In this document: piece by piece, positions 33,851 through 46,054 of the stretch
Layout: each line of letters begins with the position of its first letter
How positions within the stretch are numbered: position 1 is the stretch's first letter
Origin: Zanthoxylum bungeanum
Taxonomy: Eukaryota; Streptophyta; Magnoliopsida; Sapindales; Rutaceae
NCBI GenBank assembly: GCA_019454045.1
Contig: SKCR01032775.1
Coordinates: 806,001-870,000 of the forward strand
DNA length: 64,000 nucleotides
Direction of reading: 5' to 3'
Program-made: the position numbers and the translations under genes
The notes under the pieces: model-generated
Seen by the model: only the letters and a program-made list of their open reading frames with translations
Databases searched by the model: none
What the model was told of the DNA's origin: nothing

Positions 33851-34964
33851 CTTTCCTCATAAATAATGACAAGAGAAGTAAAAAAAAGGAATATTCCATG
33901 GGGGGCTGAAAGTTATCCTTTAATAATATGGATAAAAGATGTGATTTGATTTATAGGATTCCTGATTTCAATCGGAGGTTTTGAGTTTGAATTCGGGAAG
34001 CGCGTTTCTTTGTAAGAGTCTGAGACAACATGAGATTTTAGATGCTCCGCTTAAGCTCGGGAAAGATGATTTGACAGCAAATTTCTAACGATTCAAAAAA
34101 AAAAAAAAAAGACAAAACAAAGATTCTATTAGGACAAAAACACAATCAAAATTAAAATAACATTTTCTTTTTCTTTTTCTTTTTCTTTTTCTTTTGTACT
34201 TTACTTTTATCTAGAGAGACGGAAAAAAGGTCCTCCCATACCGCACCCGCCTTAGTTGAAGTGCTTGACTGCTTGTAAGGGTAAGAAGCTTTTTCAGTTT
34301 TCATTATCTCCCTCAATTTATTTATTTTCCGTAATAACTAGCCTTGAGGAAGCAATATCAACTGAAAAAGAAAAGCAATAAAAATAGATCCGGTCACGCT
34401 TTCGGTTTGAAATCAAAGTCGAATCGGATGGAACGTAAGATTACGGTTTTATTCAGTTCCGGTTTTAAAATCAGAACCGAACCGAAATGAGTCTTGATTC
34501 GGTTACGATTCCACATAATTTGAAACCGTAATCTTAAGGTTCGGTCCGAGTTCAGTTCCGATTTGATTTAGTTCGGAACCATAACCAAACCATATTTTTT
34601 TTTCCCCAAAAAATAAAGAACCGAACCAGTTTAATCCGATTTTATAATTCCAAAAAACTAAAACATAGAACCAGACAATTTAATTCGATTATGGAACTGA
34701 ACCGTGATCACTCCTGAATAAAAACTCTCCTGTCATTATGTCAACTACCTAATTAACTGCAAAATAGATAGAAACAAGATAAGTATTCTCCTCCACGCTA
34801 CTTAGCCTTCACCGACAACGACAATTACCGATTTCTCATTTCTGGATCGCATCTTCATTTCGAGCATTTTTTGTTTAGCCATTATACATACATACATACA
34901 TACATACACTACATACATACATACATACCTCTCTTCAATGGCCAACCTCTAACTACTCAAAAGC
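33851..34964. repeat. 1.1-kb tandem duplication, copy 1
   Basis: Starts CTTTCCTCATAAATAATGAC and repeats after 1114 bp. It includes a SINE, a (CTTTTT)n run near 34165-34195, an ACCGAACCGAAA-rich block and a (CATA)n microsatellite near 34886-34930. Confidence 0.92.
33931..34110 (+). mobile_element. tRNA-derived SINE, copy 1
   Basis: A GTGATTTGATTTATAGGATT start, a box-B-like TTTGAATTCGGG, the family landmarks GCGTTTCTTTGTAAGAGTCT and GCTCCGCTTAAGCTCGG, and an end ATTTCTAACGATTC followed by poly-A. Confidence 0.75.
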
Positions 34965-36078
34965 CTTTCCTCATAAATAATGACAAGAGAAGTAAAAGAA
35001 AGGAATATTCCATGGGACTGAAAGTTATCCTTTAATATGGATAAAAGACGTGATTTGATATTGTAGGATTCATGATTTCAATTGGAGGTTTTGAGTTTGA
35101 ATTCGAGAAGTGCGTTTCTTTGTAAGAGTTTGAGACAACATGAGATTTTAGATGTTCCGCTTAAGCTCGGAAAAGATGATTTGACAATAAATTTCTAACG
35201 ATTCAAAAAAAAAAAAAAAAAAAGACAAAACAAAGATTCTATTAGGACAAAAACACAATCAAAATTAAAATAACATTTTCTTTTTCTTTTTCTTTTTCTT
35301 TTGTACTTTACTTTTATCTAGAGAGACGGAAAAAAGGTCCTCCCATACCGCACCCACCTTAGTTGAAGTGCTTGACTGCTTGTAAGGGTAATAAGCTTTT
35401 TCAGTTTTCATTATCTCCCTCAATTTATTTATTTTCCGTAATAACTAGCCTTGAGGAAGCAATATCAACTGAAAAAGAAAAGCAATATAAATAGATCCGG
35501 TCACGTTTTCGGTTTGAAATCAAAATTGAATCGGATGGAACGTAAAATTACGATTTTATTCAGTTCCGGTTTTAAAATCAGAACCGAACCGAAATGAGTC
35601 TTGATTCGGTTACGATTCCACATAATTTGAAACCGTAATCTTAAGGTTCAGACCGAGTTCAGTTTCGATTTGATTTAGTTCGGAACCAGAACCAAACCAT
35701 ATTTTTTTTCTTTTTTCCCCAAAAAATAAAGAACCGAACCAGTTTGATCCGATTTTATAATTCCAAAAAACTAAAACATAGAACCGGACAGTTTAATTCG
35801 ATTATGGAACTGAACCGTGATCACTCCTAAATAAAAACTCTCCTGTCATTATGTCAACTACCTAATTAACTGCAAAATAGATAGAAACAAGATAAGTATT
35901 CTCCTCCACGCTACTTAGCCTTCACCGACAACGACAAGTACCGATTTCTCATTTCTGGATCGCATCTTCATTTCGAGCATTTTTTGTTTAGCCATTATAC
36001 ATACATACATACATACATACACTACATACATACATACATACCTCTCTTCAATGGCCAACCTCTAACTACTCAAAAGCC
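34965..36078. repeat. 1.1-kb tandem duplication, copy 2
   Basis: Same content and order as 33851-34964 with scattered substitutions and small indels. It ends ACTACTCAAAAGCC. Confidence 0.92.
35045..35224 (+). mobile_element. tRNA-derived SINE, copy 2 (within tandem duplication)
   Basis: The same element as at 33931, duplicated with its surroundings rather than independently inserted. It has the same poly-A tail position. Confidence 0.75.
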
Positions 36079-38130
36079 TATCCTAAATGCTAGCTATAGC
36101 TATTGCTGTCTTCCATTTCTTCCAAGTACACAAACACTTGTTCAGTCCAGTGCCGGGGAAAATTTTCTTTCGATCATTTTAGAGACAGATTTTGCTTATT
36201 CTATACTTCAATATCTAGACTGTGCCCTAACAGAATTTTATAAATAGTGTGAAAAAAATCTCTAGTTATATTCATATTTTTCATGCTCAAATTTTTTTTT
36301 TTTGGTATAATAATAAACAGTTAATATTTAAATACATACTAATTTTTATCTAATAATTACCGATTATAATTTTAAAAAATCACAGCACAAATCTCGGCTC
36401 AGCACTAAATTTAGGTCCAGCTTTATATGCATGCATGACTGTTTTTCCAAAGACATTAAATAATTTTACTATTTCTTTCTTGAATTAGTGATGAATTAAA
36501 GCTGGAGAATGAAAAAGTCAAAGTTGTCATGGGGATAGAGTTATCATCTTTTGAATAATCTTCAAATTCTGTATCTCTTTCGTTTACTTGTCAATCTTAG
36601 CTGGTCTCCTCTCTTTTTGAAGCTAGTGGGGTGTTTTTAGATATGGGGAACATTTTCTGTGGGAGCCCACAAGATTTATCCATCATTTTCATTTAATTAT
36701 TCACCGAATGTTGGATGTGTTTATCAATACAACTACTAGATTTCTTCATCAAACTTTAAATTAGATAATCATTTATTCATATAATCAAAGGAAATATTCC
36801 CCTAACAACATCACTTTTTTTTTTAATAATCGTTGGAATCCACCGCTAAATCACCCTTTCTGGACTTAAACGGAGCAGATACTAAAACCCCCGGCTGTCA
36901 CAAACTCTATAAGAAACGCATTCCCTATATTCGAATCAAGGACCTCAGGGTGAGATCTTAAATTATACACCACAAAGTCACGCCCCTTCAAGACCCCTAA
37001 CAACATCACTATTTAAACTTTGGATTCCCTTTTTTTCTTTAATTAATCATCTTCTCTTTGGAGAGACATTAGGGACCCCTTTAAGATTTAAAGCATGATG
37101 ATAATGAGATTTAGAGGAACCGAATTAACCATATTAATCAAAAAATGAAAGAAGTTTGGGCTTTAATTAGTTGTTCAAATTAGGGTCCCTATCAAAAGTG
37201 AAATGCATGTGAGTGCATGAAGAGATGTCGTTTTGGAAAAATGAAGGTGAGTATTGTATGAGAAATGGAAATGAAAATGATGACCTAAAGAATATGGAAA
37301 TCATGATCGATAGAAAAGGACTTTTAATACATGACCCACAATATATGGTTGATTTGAAGGAAACCTAATGCAAAGCCAAATTATAGGTGAAATTTCAAGG
37401 TCTAAATGATATATGGTTGATCTGTTGTTTGAAGAAATATTTTTTCATCAATGATTGTGGCACATTAAGTGCAAAAAAAAAAAAAACCCAATGGGGAATT
37501 AGTCTTAGTTTTATTAATTGTAAGTTTCATTCCCCACAAAAAATTATCTGCCTAAGCACAATGATTAATTAAGAAGATAGAGAGACTAGATGATTAGTAA
37601 TTAATATCATAGTTATAAGAAGAATAACTTCTCGATTACCCTTCAATTTTCATCTGATAAAAATCTTTAAATTTCAAGTATTGCCTTAGTAGAATCCAAA
37701 TATATCTCAATCATAAACATCTTTGAATATCTTGTTAATATCTTCTGATTTTGAGTTGTGCTTGCTAGTAGCCATTCCCTTTGATTAGACACATTTTGGT
37801 ACAAGAAGTTGTGATCACTTCTAATGCAAGTTTGTATGATAGCATGAAGAAGATGAAAAATAAGTGACATGACAAATGCATAATTAGTGATAATGAAAGT
37901 GATAGTAGTATATACACAGAAATTGAAGATAGTGACTTGGATATAAATGTTTTAGGATTAGAAAGTAAAAATGATGAAAATATATTAGAAGAAATAGTAT
38001 CATTTTTTTTTTTAGAAAATAATGTTTCATTTTATAATAAAAAATTTTGAATTATGATATAAAAATAGACTTTTATTTGTAGAAAGAAAGGATGATATAA
38101 TATTTTATTAAGATTAAATTTTATTTTAGA
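36079..38130. other. AT-rich intergenic DNA with one SINE
   Basis: Apart from the SINE at 36815-36993 I see no gene. Short open frames (for example 37387-37572) have no family resemblance. Confidence 0.55.
36815..36993 (-). mobile_element. tRNA-derived SINE, copy 3, with 16-bp target duplication
   Basis: Minus orientation with the poly-A tail as T-run at its left end. On the minus strand it reads GGGGCGTGACTTTGTGGTGT, a box-B-like GATTCGAATATAGGG and the landmark CTCCGTTTAAGTCCAG. The 16-bp direct repeat CCCCTAACAACATCAC flanks it at 36799-36814 and 36994-37009 without mismatch. Confidence 0.88.
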
Positions 38131-38308
38131 TTTTTTGGGAAACGTTAGAAATACCGCTATAAAATTATTTGACTCGGGCTTAAGCGGAGTAAGTAAAATC
38201 TCCGACTGCTCCTATTCTTACAAGAAATGCATCCCTAGATTCGAATTCGGAACTTGGAGGCAAGATCCCGATCCCTACACCACTAAATCACGTCCCCAGA
38301 GGACAATA
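38131..38308 (-). mobile_element. tRNA-derived SINE, copy 4
   Basis: Minus orientation. Reads GGACGTGATTTAGTGGTGTA, box-B-like AATTCGAATCTAGGG, then TACTCCGCTTAAGCCCG and TTTCTAACG before the tail. TTATTTTAGA flanks it at 38121-38130 and 38309-38318. Confidence 0.8.
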
Positions 38309-38814
38309 TTATTTTAGATAATAATGATAATTCAATTATTACTCCAAATGGAGTTAATTTCTTTTAAAAATCTACTGTTATACAACCTAAATATGATATT
38401 AAACTAATATTTTACCATATGAAAAGAAAACAATATATTGTACATGACAAGCTTATCCTATATCATAATCAGTAACAACCACACATCTTAACTTCACCAT
38501 TGGAGAGGTGCAAATTAACATTTTGGTCATACCCCAAGATAAATTATCACCATGTATAAATAAATAATGAAACCATAATACAATCCTTGCCTCGGCAAGT
38601 ATCTTTCTTATATAGTACATTCATATCTCATCCAAATCTCAAATTAAACATATCTCTTAAAGATAAATCTGTGACCTCGCACTTACACAGTAAGAATTAA
38701 GCCAACCTCTCAGGATTCCTTGCCACAGCACCTAATTTGTTGGTGAAGGGATTGATTAGTTGTGTATTATTTATTGAATTATACACCTTAATTAAAATAT
38801 ATAATATATCCTTA

Positions 38815-39275
38815 TTAGCCTTTTTTGGTGGGAAAAGAATTATTATAAGATACTTGATGATGAGAAACTGATCTTGCTGTTTTATCATGTTGCCTGTGAG
38901 ATTTTGAGTTGCATGAACTGAATCTTCCTTGCCTGTGTTTCCTTCTTGGTTGTGTTGACTGAGGGATAAAAACTCCAGTTCCTTTGCTCTCTCTTATGTA
39001 ACTTTGCTCATAGTAAAATGGAGCTGGTGCTGCTGCTGCTACATAGCTTGCTCTTGAAAAAGCCTGAAAAATTTAACCTACTTTAGTTTATAACAGCCCC
39101 TATTGCATACACTTTTAACTGCTGAAGCTACAACAAAATTCAAGAAAATTACATGAACCTGGAAAGAAACAGAGGGACCAGTACTTGCAACTGGGTCCTC
39201 GTCGTCGTCATCCATGATAAGCAGAGAGATTTGCTTGCTCAAGTCAGCAAAGAATAAATCATCTTCAACTTCCAT
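38815..39275 (-). CDS. Small plant-specific protein of unknown function (At3g06070/At5g19190-like)
   Basis: Two exons on the minus strand, 39275-39159 and 39063-38815, joined in phase (CAG|GTTCAT donor, TTTTCAG acceptor), giving 121 residues. The start MEVEDDLFFADLSKQISLLI, the acidic MDDDDEDP patch, and the Arg/Gln/Ser-rich tail (QPRRKHRQGRFSSCNSKSH) resemble a small family of plant proteins with no known role. It sits between a TSC10 relic and ECR1, the same neighbourhood as in Arabidopsis chromosome 5. No signal peptide or membrane segment is evident. The function is unknown. Confidence 0.78.
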
Positions 39276-39417
39276 AGCTACTCAAATAAGCTCTTCACTA
39301 GAAAGATGGTGTGTTTTGGAAAAAAGAAAGGGAGATTTTTGATTTAGCAGTTGTGCAATCTTGAAAACTCAAATACTTTTTTTTATTTTTTCTTCCAAGA
39401 GCTGTGGGATATAAGGG

Positions 39418-39427
39418 TTATAAATAG
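39418..39427 (-). promoter_or_regulatory. Candidate TATA element of the small plant-specific gene
   Basis: TTATAAATAG (plus-strand reading) lies about 145 bp upstream of the ATG at 39275. Position and composition fit a TATA box, but no transcript start is known. Confidence 0.3.
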
Positions 39428-40972
39428 TGGAAAAGGAGGATGATGGGTGTGAGTTAAAGTTCAAATGGAATGTGCATGTGGGATGGTGGGGTCCTTAAGT
39501 GGCAGTTGGCCAATCTGGCTAAAGCCCCACAAGAATCATGAACTTGTATTATGATATTATCCAGTTGTGGGTAAATATATATATATATATATATGTAGAT
39601 GATGATGATGATGATGAAGGGAGCAGCAAGCAACAGCCCACACACAGATATCTAATCCAAGATAGGCTCCATCTCTTGGCTGTAAATGGGTGGCTGCCAC
39701 TCTTATCTTTTTTGCCATCCTTTTGTTCTTAAGGGAACACGGGTATGGTTCAAAATTCATATAATACAATGGGTTGCCCAACCAAAGCTCCCTTATCTAT
39801 CTGATAGACATCTTGATACTTGAGTTGCTTGATCATTTACTGAGCTACATGTTAGTCAAACTTTAGTTGCCAGAGAATCTACCTTGGCTTGTTTTGTGGG
39901 ACCAACTTATCTATGCGACCTCTTTAACTTTAGCCCTCCACAAGTTTGAAGGGTCACGTGTCACACTGTACACTACAAATTGTCATATCTGCTGGTAAAA
40001 TTGTAAATTGGAAAAGAAAAGGATCAATCACATGAAAACAGTAACAGCCACTAGTTCTTTGTTCTATGAACGTCACAATAAGCCCAGCTACATGAACTTT
40101 ACTCTCTCCAGAAAGCAGAAACTTGAATATAGAAGTCATTTGGTCCAGAGTTTTTGTTGGCTGGCAAAGGGACCCGCTCATATGGAAGAACATGATTGTG
40201 TATGGATCGATTTGATGTTCTTTTCAAATATTTTATAAATGATTAGCTAATGGATTAGTTGGAATAAAATTTGATTTCCATAAAAAAAAAAATGTTTTAT
40301 CATAATTTTTGGGCAGGAGACTTCGGTCATACTACGACTCTCATGAGCTTGAAAGTCTCCTCTTCGGTCATACAAGGGAAATCTCTATCAACTAGGGGAA
40401 ATGAAGAGTGAACAATGGTTTGGATTTCATGATGGCTTATGCTAAAGCAGACAGATAAAATGAAATTATCTCATTAATAAACCTAAACTTTTCATTAGTT
40501 TATATGAGACACATTTTAACAAATTTTGAGCATGTGGCTCCGCCACTGCTTATGCCAATCTTGGTAAAGCCGTGTGGTGATTGTTGAGATTTGCTCTATC
40601 AATACAAACATTTTTATTCAATGTATTAAGCTAGAACTTGGGAAGTTAATGCAAAAAAGGCACTGTATCAATGCAATGAAAATGACTAGTAGTCTAGTAC
40701 ACTCCTCCACTCTGGAATGTGGGATCTCCAATCTCCAGAAGATTATTTTGCCCAGGAAATGAAAGTGCCAGAAATGAACTAAAAATATCAATATTTCTTT
40801 GGTAACAGATACTTATCTCGACAAGATCTTCGACAGATTGGAGAATAAAATAATGTCAACAAGTACAAATGTATCCATACTCACCTGCCTCAGTTTCTAG
40901 TTTGACATACAAACATCTATTGGGAGCTTGGAGGAGGGCTAACTTCAATAAAACATTGGGGCAGTAAGTAAA
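39428..40972. other. Intergenic DNA with microsatellites
   Basis: An (AT)n run near 39576-39594 is followed by (GAT)n near 39598-39616. No gene is seen before the ECR1 stop at 40973. The ECR1 3' UTR probably occupies the right end. Confidence 0.5.
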
Positions 40973-43900
40973 TTATGCCCCACCAGCCATATCCATATCT
41001 GTAACCCCATCAATTCCCTTGAATACAACACGCAATTTTCTCAGACACGAGGTTTTATTGTCGCTGTTGCCTGCTGTACCAGTCACATGGATGATGTCCT
41101 TCGCAACTTTATCCATAAGATTATAAAGTGGTAGACATAGGTTTGATCGGGTCATCTCTTCCAGAACTGGAGGTGCTTGCATGTACAGATTCTTCCCTCG
41201 GTATGTGACACTTGCTTTTGATAACTGCAGCTTAGGATGCTCTTCAAGTAGATTAATGAACTGAACCAACACAAAGTAAAGTTAACAAAAGACTTGAACA
41301 AATAGTCATTCCAAAAGCAACTAAAAAAGTATAACTCTGTTGTCAGCTTGATGCACTTAATGAGATTCACATTAGCTTCAATAAACAAGCAAGTGGGGAT
41401 CATAATAAACCAAACAGGTCAAGCTTAGTCTGACTTAGGTTGTTTCCACTTGAAAGAGTTGAGAGATTATAGAAATAAATTTACTTTGGCCATGGACCAT
41501 GGTTACGTAACAGCAGCAAATTATTAGACCCCGCCAAAAACATATATACTGTGATTTCACCTATAAACTGGAATATTCTAGGTACAAGAAAAATTATCCG
41601 AAGTAACCCTGAGGTAGGCCCCATTTTCTCAAGCAAAGACACTGCAGCTGAATAAGGTGACTAACTATGCAAAATGCAGAGAAATACATACATCATCAAA
41701 AACAAAAGAACAGTTATGATGGGAAACAATAGTACTATAAAAACAAATACAACAAGAGATTGATAGCCAAGATATAGAAAATGACCTTTTCTAGAGTAAC
41801 TGAAGTGTCTGACTCAATAAGAACCCCCGGCCCACATACAAGACAGTCCTTGTCCTTCACGAATTCAGTAACTTTTATGTGTAGACCTTCAACACCATTA
41901 TAACTGTACAGAAATAAATAAAATTAACACAGTCAGCATTCACATTTAGGTAAAGTCCAAACTCTTTCTTGTTAGTATCGAGCTTCCAATTTCAGGATTT
42001 GAACTACATAGAGAATTGGATTGCTGAAACAAAATAATTGGAAGAGAACAAATGAAAGCTGAACATACCTTAGATAGTTTGATAGAGTTTTGCTGCATCC
42101 AGATGCAATCTTCAAGGTTTCAAGAGCACATGCTGCTGATATAATTGCATTGGTGGAAGCAATAGCTGGTATGATGTTTTTCACAACACCCTGTAAACAA
42201 TCGATAACTTAATGACTAAAGCAGAACATAATATCAAAGAGGTAAAGACCCTTGAATGTGACATTCATGCAGTGAATTTCGAACAAAATTTACTTTTTAT
42301 CTTCCAAGAATGTTTTTATACCTGAGTAAGAGAATATGTAACTCCAGGAATGCCAAAAAGCTCAGCTCTCTTGACAGCCTATGAGGATAGGATACTGGTA
42401 GGCATTAGTCAGGGCACCAATAACGAAAATCAATATCAAGAGAAACATCACTCAATAGCTCCATATAATTAACCTCAGAATAGACCCACTGCATATGTTC
42501 TGGGTCATCTGGATCAAAAGTCTTTCCACTGTGTACCTGAAAATAAGAAGCATTATAATATAAACAAAAGGCCACAATCATCACTCAAGGAAAGAAAGCG
42601 AACCATGACAGCATATTACCTCATCCCATTTGATTAAATGGGCATATTCAATACAATGAGCAGCTGTTCTGGGGGTTTCTGCAAGAGTGCATAAAGGAAA
42701 CTTCACTTGAGGGGGGAAGAGCCAGATTGTACACTCAAAGCATGGTGTGACACCTGGCACAATAACCCTTGCGTGGCCCTTGAAACCTTCAGTACCCCCA
42801 TCTACCATGGGTTTGATTGTTTCTTCCTGTGGCTTGTCATCGGAATCATACTCTAAATTTAAGAATAAAAAACGTGAGAGACACTACATAAGCTCAGAAT
42901 ATAGGCTCTCACCACATAAGCTCACAATATAGGATGCACTTCGAGTCCGAGAATGAAATTTTTCAGTTTAAGGAAGCAAGAGATAAGATGTTAAGATAAA
43001 TTACTAGATTCATAACTTGAAAGTGGTGTTGCACGAAAGAACATCAAGGCAAGTGCGGAAACTTAATGGTCCACAAAACCTTGACAAGCATAGATGAGGA
43101 ATGGGTTAACTTTGCCTATGCAGTTGCTCCAATGTGTATAATTAATGGAAATCTCATTCAACTTAAAGTCAACTCCTTCACTCATTGGTATTGCACCACA
43201 TAAACTACAATAAAATGAATTAGGTTGTCCACTCATCCGTGGTCATTCTAATACCCCAAGTTCCTTCAGGATCATGGCACACAAGTGTGAGGGCTCTCAT
43301 GCATTCATGCAGATTCCATGCCTCATATGATATGCTCTCATGAAATGAGTTATACCATAAAAATAAAAATAACATTGCCTCCAAATTTTGCATGCTTAAT
43401 ATCCAAAAGAAATTAAACTATTTCTTTAGAAGAATCAATAGTAAATACAACAAGAATGGAGTTTAGTAGTCTCTACTCTCTACACTACAAACTAAGCAAT
43501 ACATCATAAAGAACAGCTAAATACAGACATTTAAAGCTAATGGCTATGAGGTTTAATGAAAATAAATAAAAGATATGGTGATGCAAAGCAATAAACTGAC
43601 CAAAGAAAATCATGTATGGATATATTGAAATACGCACCAAGAAAACTACAGGCTACAGAATTTATGTAGCTCCGAGCCTCAATGGAATCAAGACCAAGGA
43701 CAATGATATTAAAATCGTTGTAAAATGAAATGTCTTTATCCTCAATCCGACAAAAATGTGGCACGATATCCACACCGCTAACTCTTTCCATGACACGCTT
43801 TGCTGCCACCTCAGCTTTTGGCTTGCCAACATCTTCCACCCTACAGCAACCACAGCAAAATTATAGAAGACCATCCAATCGCTTCTATCTTCATTTTAAT

Positions 43901-44529
43901 GAGATTAAACGGGAGACAAGTTGAACAAACCAAGACTCACAATTAACATGTCTTTAGCTTAAGTTTTTGGCACACCATATTCTTTAACAAAGAGCAATAA
44001 GTATCTGAATATCAATATGGGTCTAATTTCAAAAACATAACTAAAGAATAAATTATGGATTAAACCTGATATTATAGCACAAACAACTTTTACAAAAATA
44101 GGGTTTGGATTGGGAAATAAGAATTAAAATTGAAAACCTGAAAAGAAACTGGCGGTTCAGATTGGAAACTTCGATACGGTCCATATCAATCACCTCTAGG
44201 TTTTTAAAACCCGATAAAGCCAGATCCTTTAACAATTCACAGCCCAATCCGCCAGCCCCAACAACCAAAATCCGCGCATACTCTTGTAAGTCATCTCTCA
44301 ACTGCAACAAAAATATAATCGCAAAAACAAAAAATAAAATAAAAAACGAAATTGCAAGCGAATTTAAGGTATTTGTTAAAATGTCACAGAGAAAAAAAAT
44401 TAAAAGAAGTAAAGAAAGAGGCGTTACTTCTGTGCCAGGTTCGAAAGTGGGACCCACGAGATTGCCGGGACGGAGGAGGAGCTTGTCTAAGTCTCGGGAT
44501 CGGCTCGGTGGCGCGGCGGTGTCGGCCAT
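40973..44529 (-). CDS. ECR1: NEDD8-activating enzyme E1 catalytic subunit (ECR1/UBA3)
   Basis: Nine exons on the minus strand: 44529-44428, 44301-44138, 43840-43638, 42852-42620, 42536-42474, 42378-42322, 42190-42069, 41903-41786 and 41260-40973. All are in phase, giving 449 residues (Arabidopsis ECR1 has about 454). With AXR1 it adenylates RUB/NEDD8 and passes it to the E2 RCE1, thereby activating cullin-RING ligases. The nucleotide site is [10 protein letters not shown] (Gly49-Gly54). The catalytic cysteine is in [11 protein letters not shown] (about Cys211). Zinc ligands are CFEC (194, 197) and CLVC later. The C-terminal E2-binding fold ends [19 protein letters not shown]. No breaks seen. 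Confidence 0.96.
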
Positions 44530-46054
44530 TTGCGAAAATTCCCAACTCACTGTCGCTTGCTATTTGCTGTATCAGGTTCTGATTCAGATAGAGAATCCAA
44601 CTGAAAGGCGCAAACCGTTGCAAAAATTTGCTGGTAGCTTGGCTTTCACGCTCTGAGTGTGAAGCTTTTTTAATAAACCTGCGCCTTCTTTGTTCCTTTT
44701 TTTGTAATTTTCGTTTGGCTTTGGACCCGAAATAGGTTATGGGTTTTGAGATTTTATCAAGTATTTGGACCCAACCGAGAATATCCATACATATTATGAT
44801 TTTATGCACAGACAGATGTGATTAATAAATACATTAATCAATCTTATTAATGTACTTACACTAGAGCTGTTTATAATTATAATTTTTGCAAACTACTCAT
44901 ATCTTTTGGACAAAAAAAACCCTCTTAAATAACTATAAATTCTGTAATCTAAAAAGTGGGAATTTAATATTTCATCGAGTACCTTATATTGATAAATACT
45001 TAAATATACATAATTGAGTGATTAATAAAAGTATTAAGGCTTTATTTAATATTACAATTACAATTACAATGAAAAAAGTGTGATGAATGTATATGTGGTT
45101 GATAATCATATCATATGTTAATTTTAATTATTTTTTTAAAGGAGTAAAGAATAAAAAAAAATAACTTGTGTAAAGTTAAATTTTCCAAAGATATCATGAT
45201 AATTTATCACAATTTTTTGTTATTATCAAAACACTTGCAAATTGTACTTTAACTAAGATATAATTTTACTATCTCATCATAGACCAAGTAGAGCTTAAGA
45301 TTTTTTACTAATTTTGATTCTTATTTATCTCTATTAAAAAATTACTTTAACTGTGTCTTTGTTAAAAATTTACAACACACTCCTAACTCCCAAGGGCATT
45401 CACATAACTCAATGGAGATGGAAAGCTAGAAAGCTGGCTAAATTCATGACTTACCCTCAAATTTTTATTATTCCCGTAAATTTCCCTAAATAATATAACT
45501 TGATAACTCAGAATTTTTTTTAGATTGGTGCTGCTTATCCTATGATTCCAAATATTGCTCAGTTTCAGGCAATAAGCAACATTGCCAATGCCTTTGGTAC
45601 TGAAGAAAAATAGCTCAGGTTTTTGCCTGCTTAAGCAACAACTCTAAAGCAATTGATAAAATTGCAATTATAAGTGTTCTTTACAGTGCTTTGACTGTTT
45701 GAGCACCAGCAAAAAATTTACAGTTAGATGATGTTATTTCTAAAGAATAAAAGCAGCTAACATAATAATTATAACAATACAGTTCACCCACCAGTTCCTA
45801 AAACTAAGCCTCCACCCTCTTTCTTATCAACAGCTGGCCATGAAATGGAATATAAAGTATTTCATCCCTGAAAAACTGACCTTCATCAACATCAAAATCT
45901 CAGACCTGCATTCGATCCCTTGCCGCAAAACTATGACAAAATTTACTTTACATGTTTTCTTGTTGATTTGTTGGATAATATGAGTCACTATGTGCAGAAA
46001 ACTCCTATCTGCCGCAATGGCACTGGCATATGACTAAAAGACTTTCCCTGCCAA
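44530..46054. other. Intergenic DNA between ECR1 and TBL genes
   Basis: Contains the ECR1 5' leader and promoter on the left and the TBL 3' UTR on the right. No further gene is recognised. Open frames overlapping 44105-44809 are antisense or leader shadows. Confidence 0.5.

Noticed and set aside
44105..44809. Long open frames on the plus strand and a minus-strand 141-codon frame at the ECR1 start
   Set aside because: They overlap the ECR1 first exons or the leader in other frames and show no protein-family resemblance.
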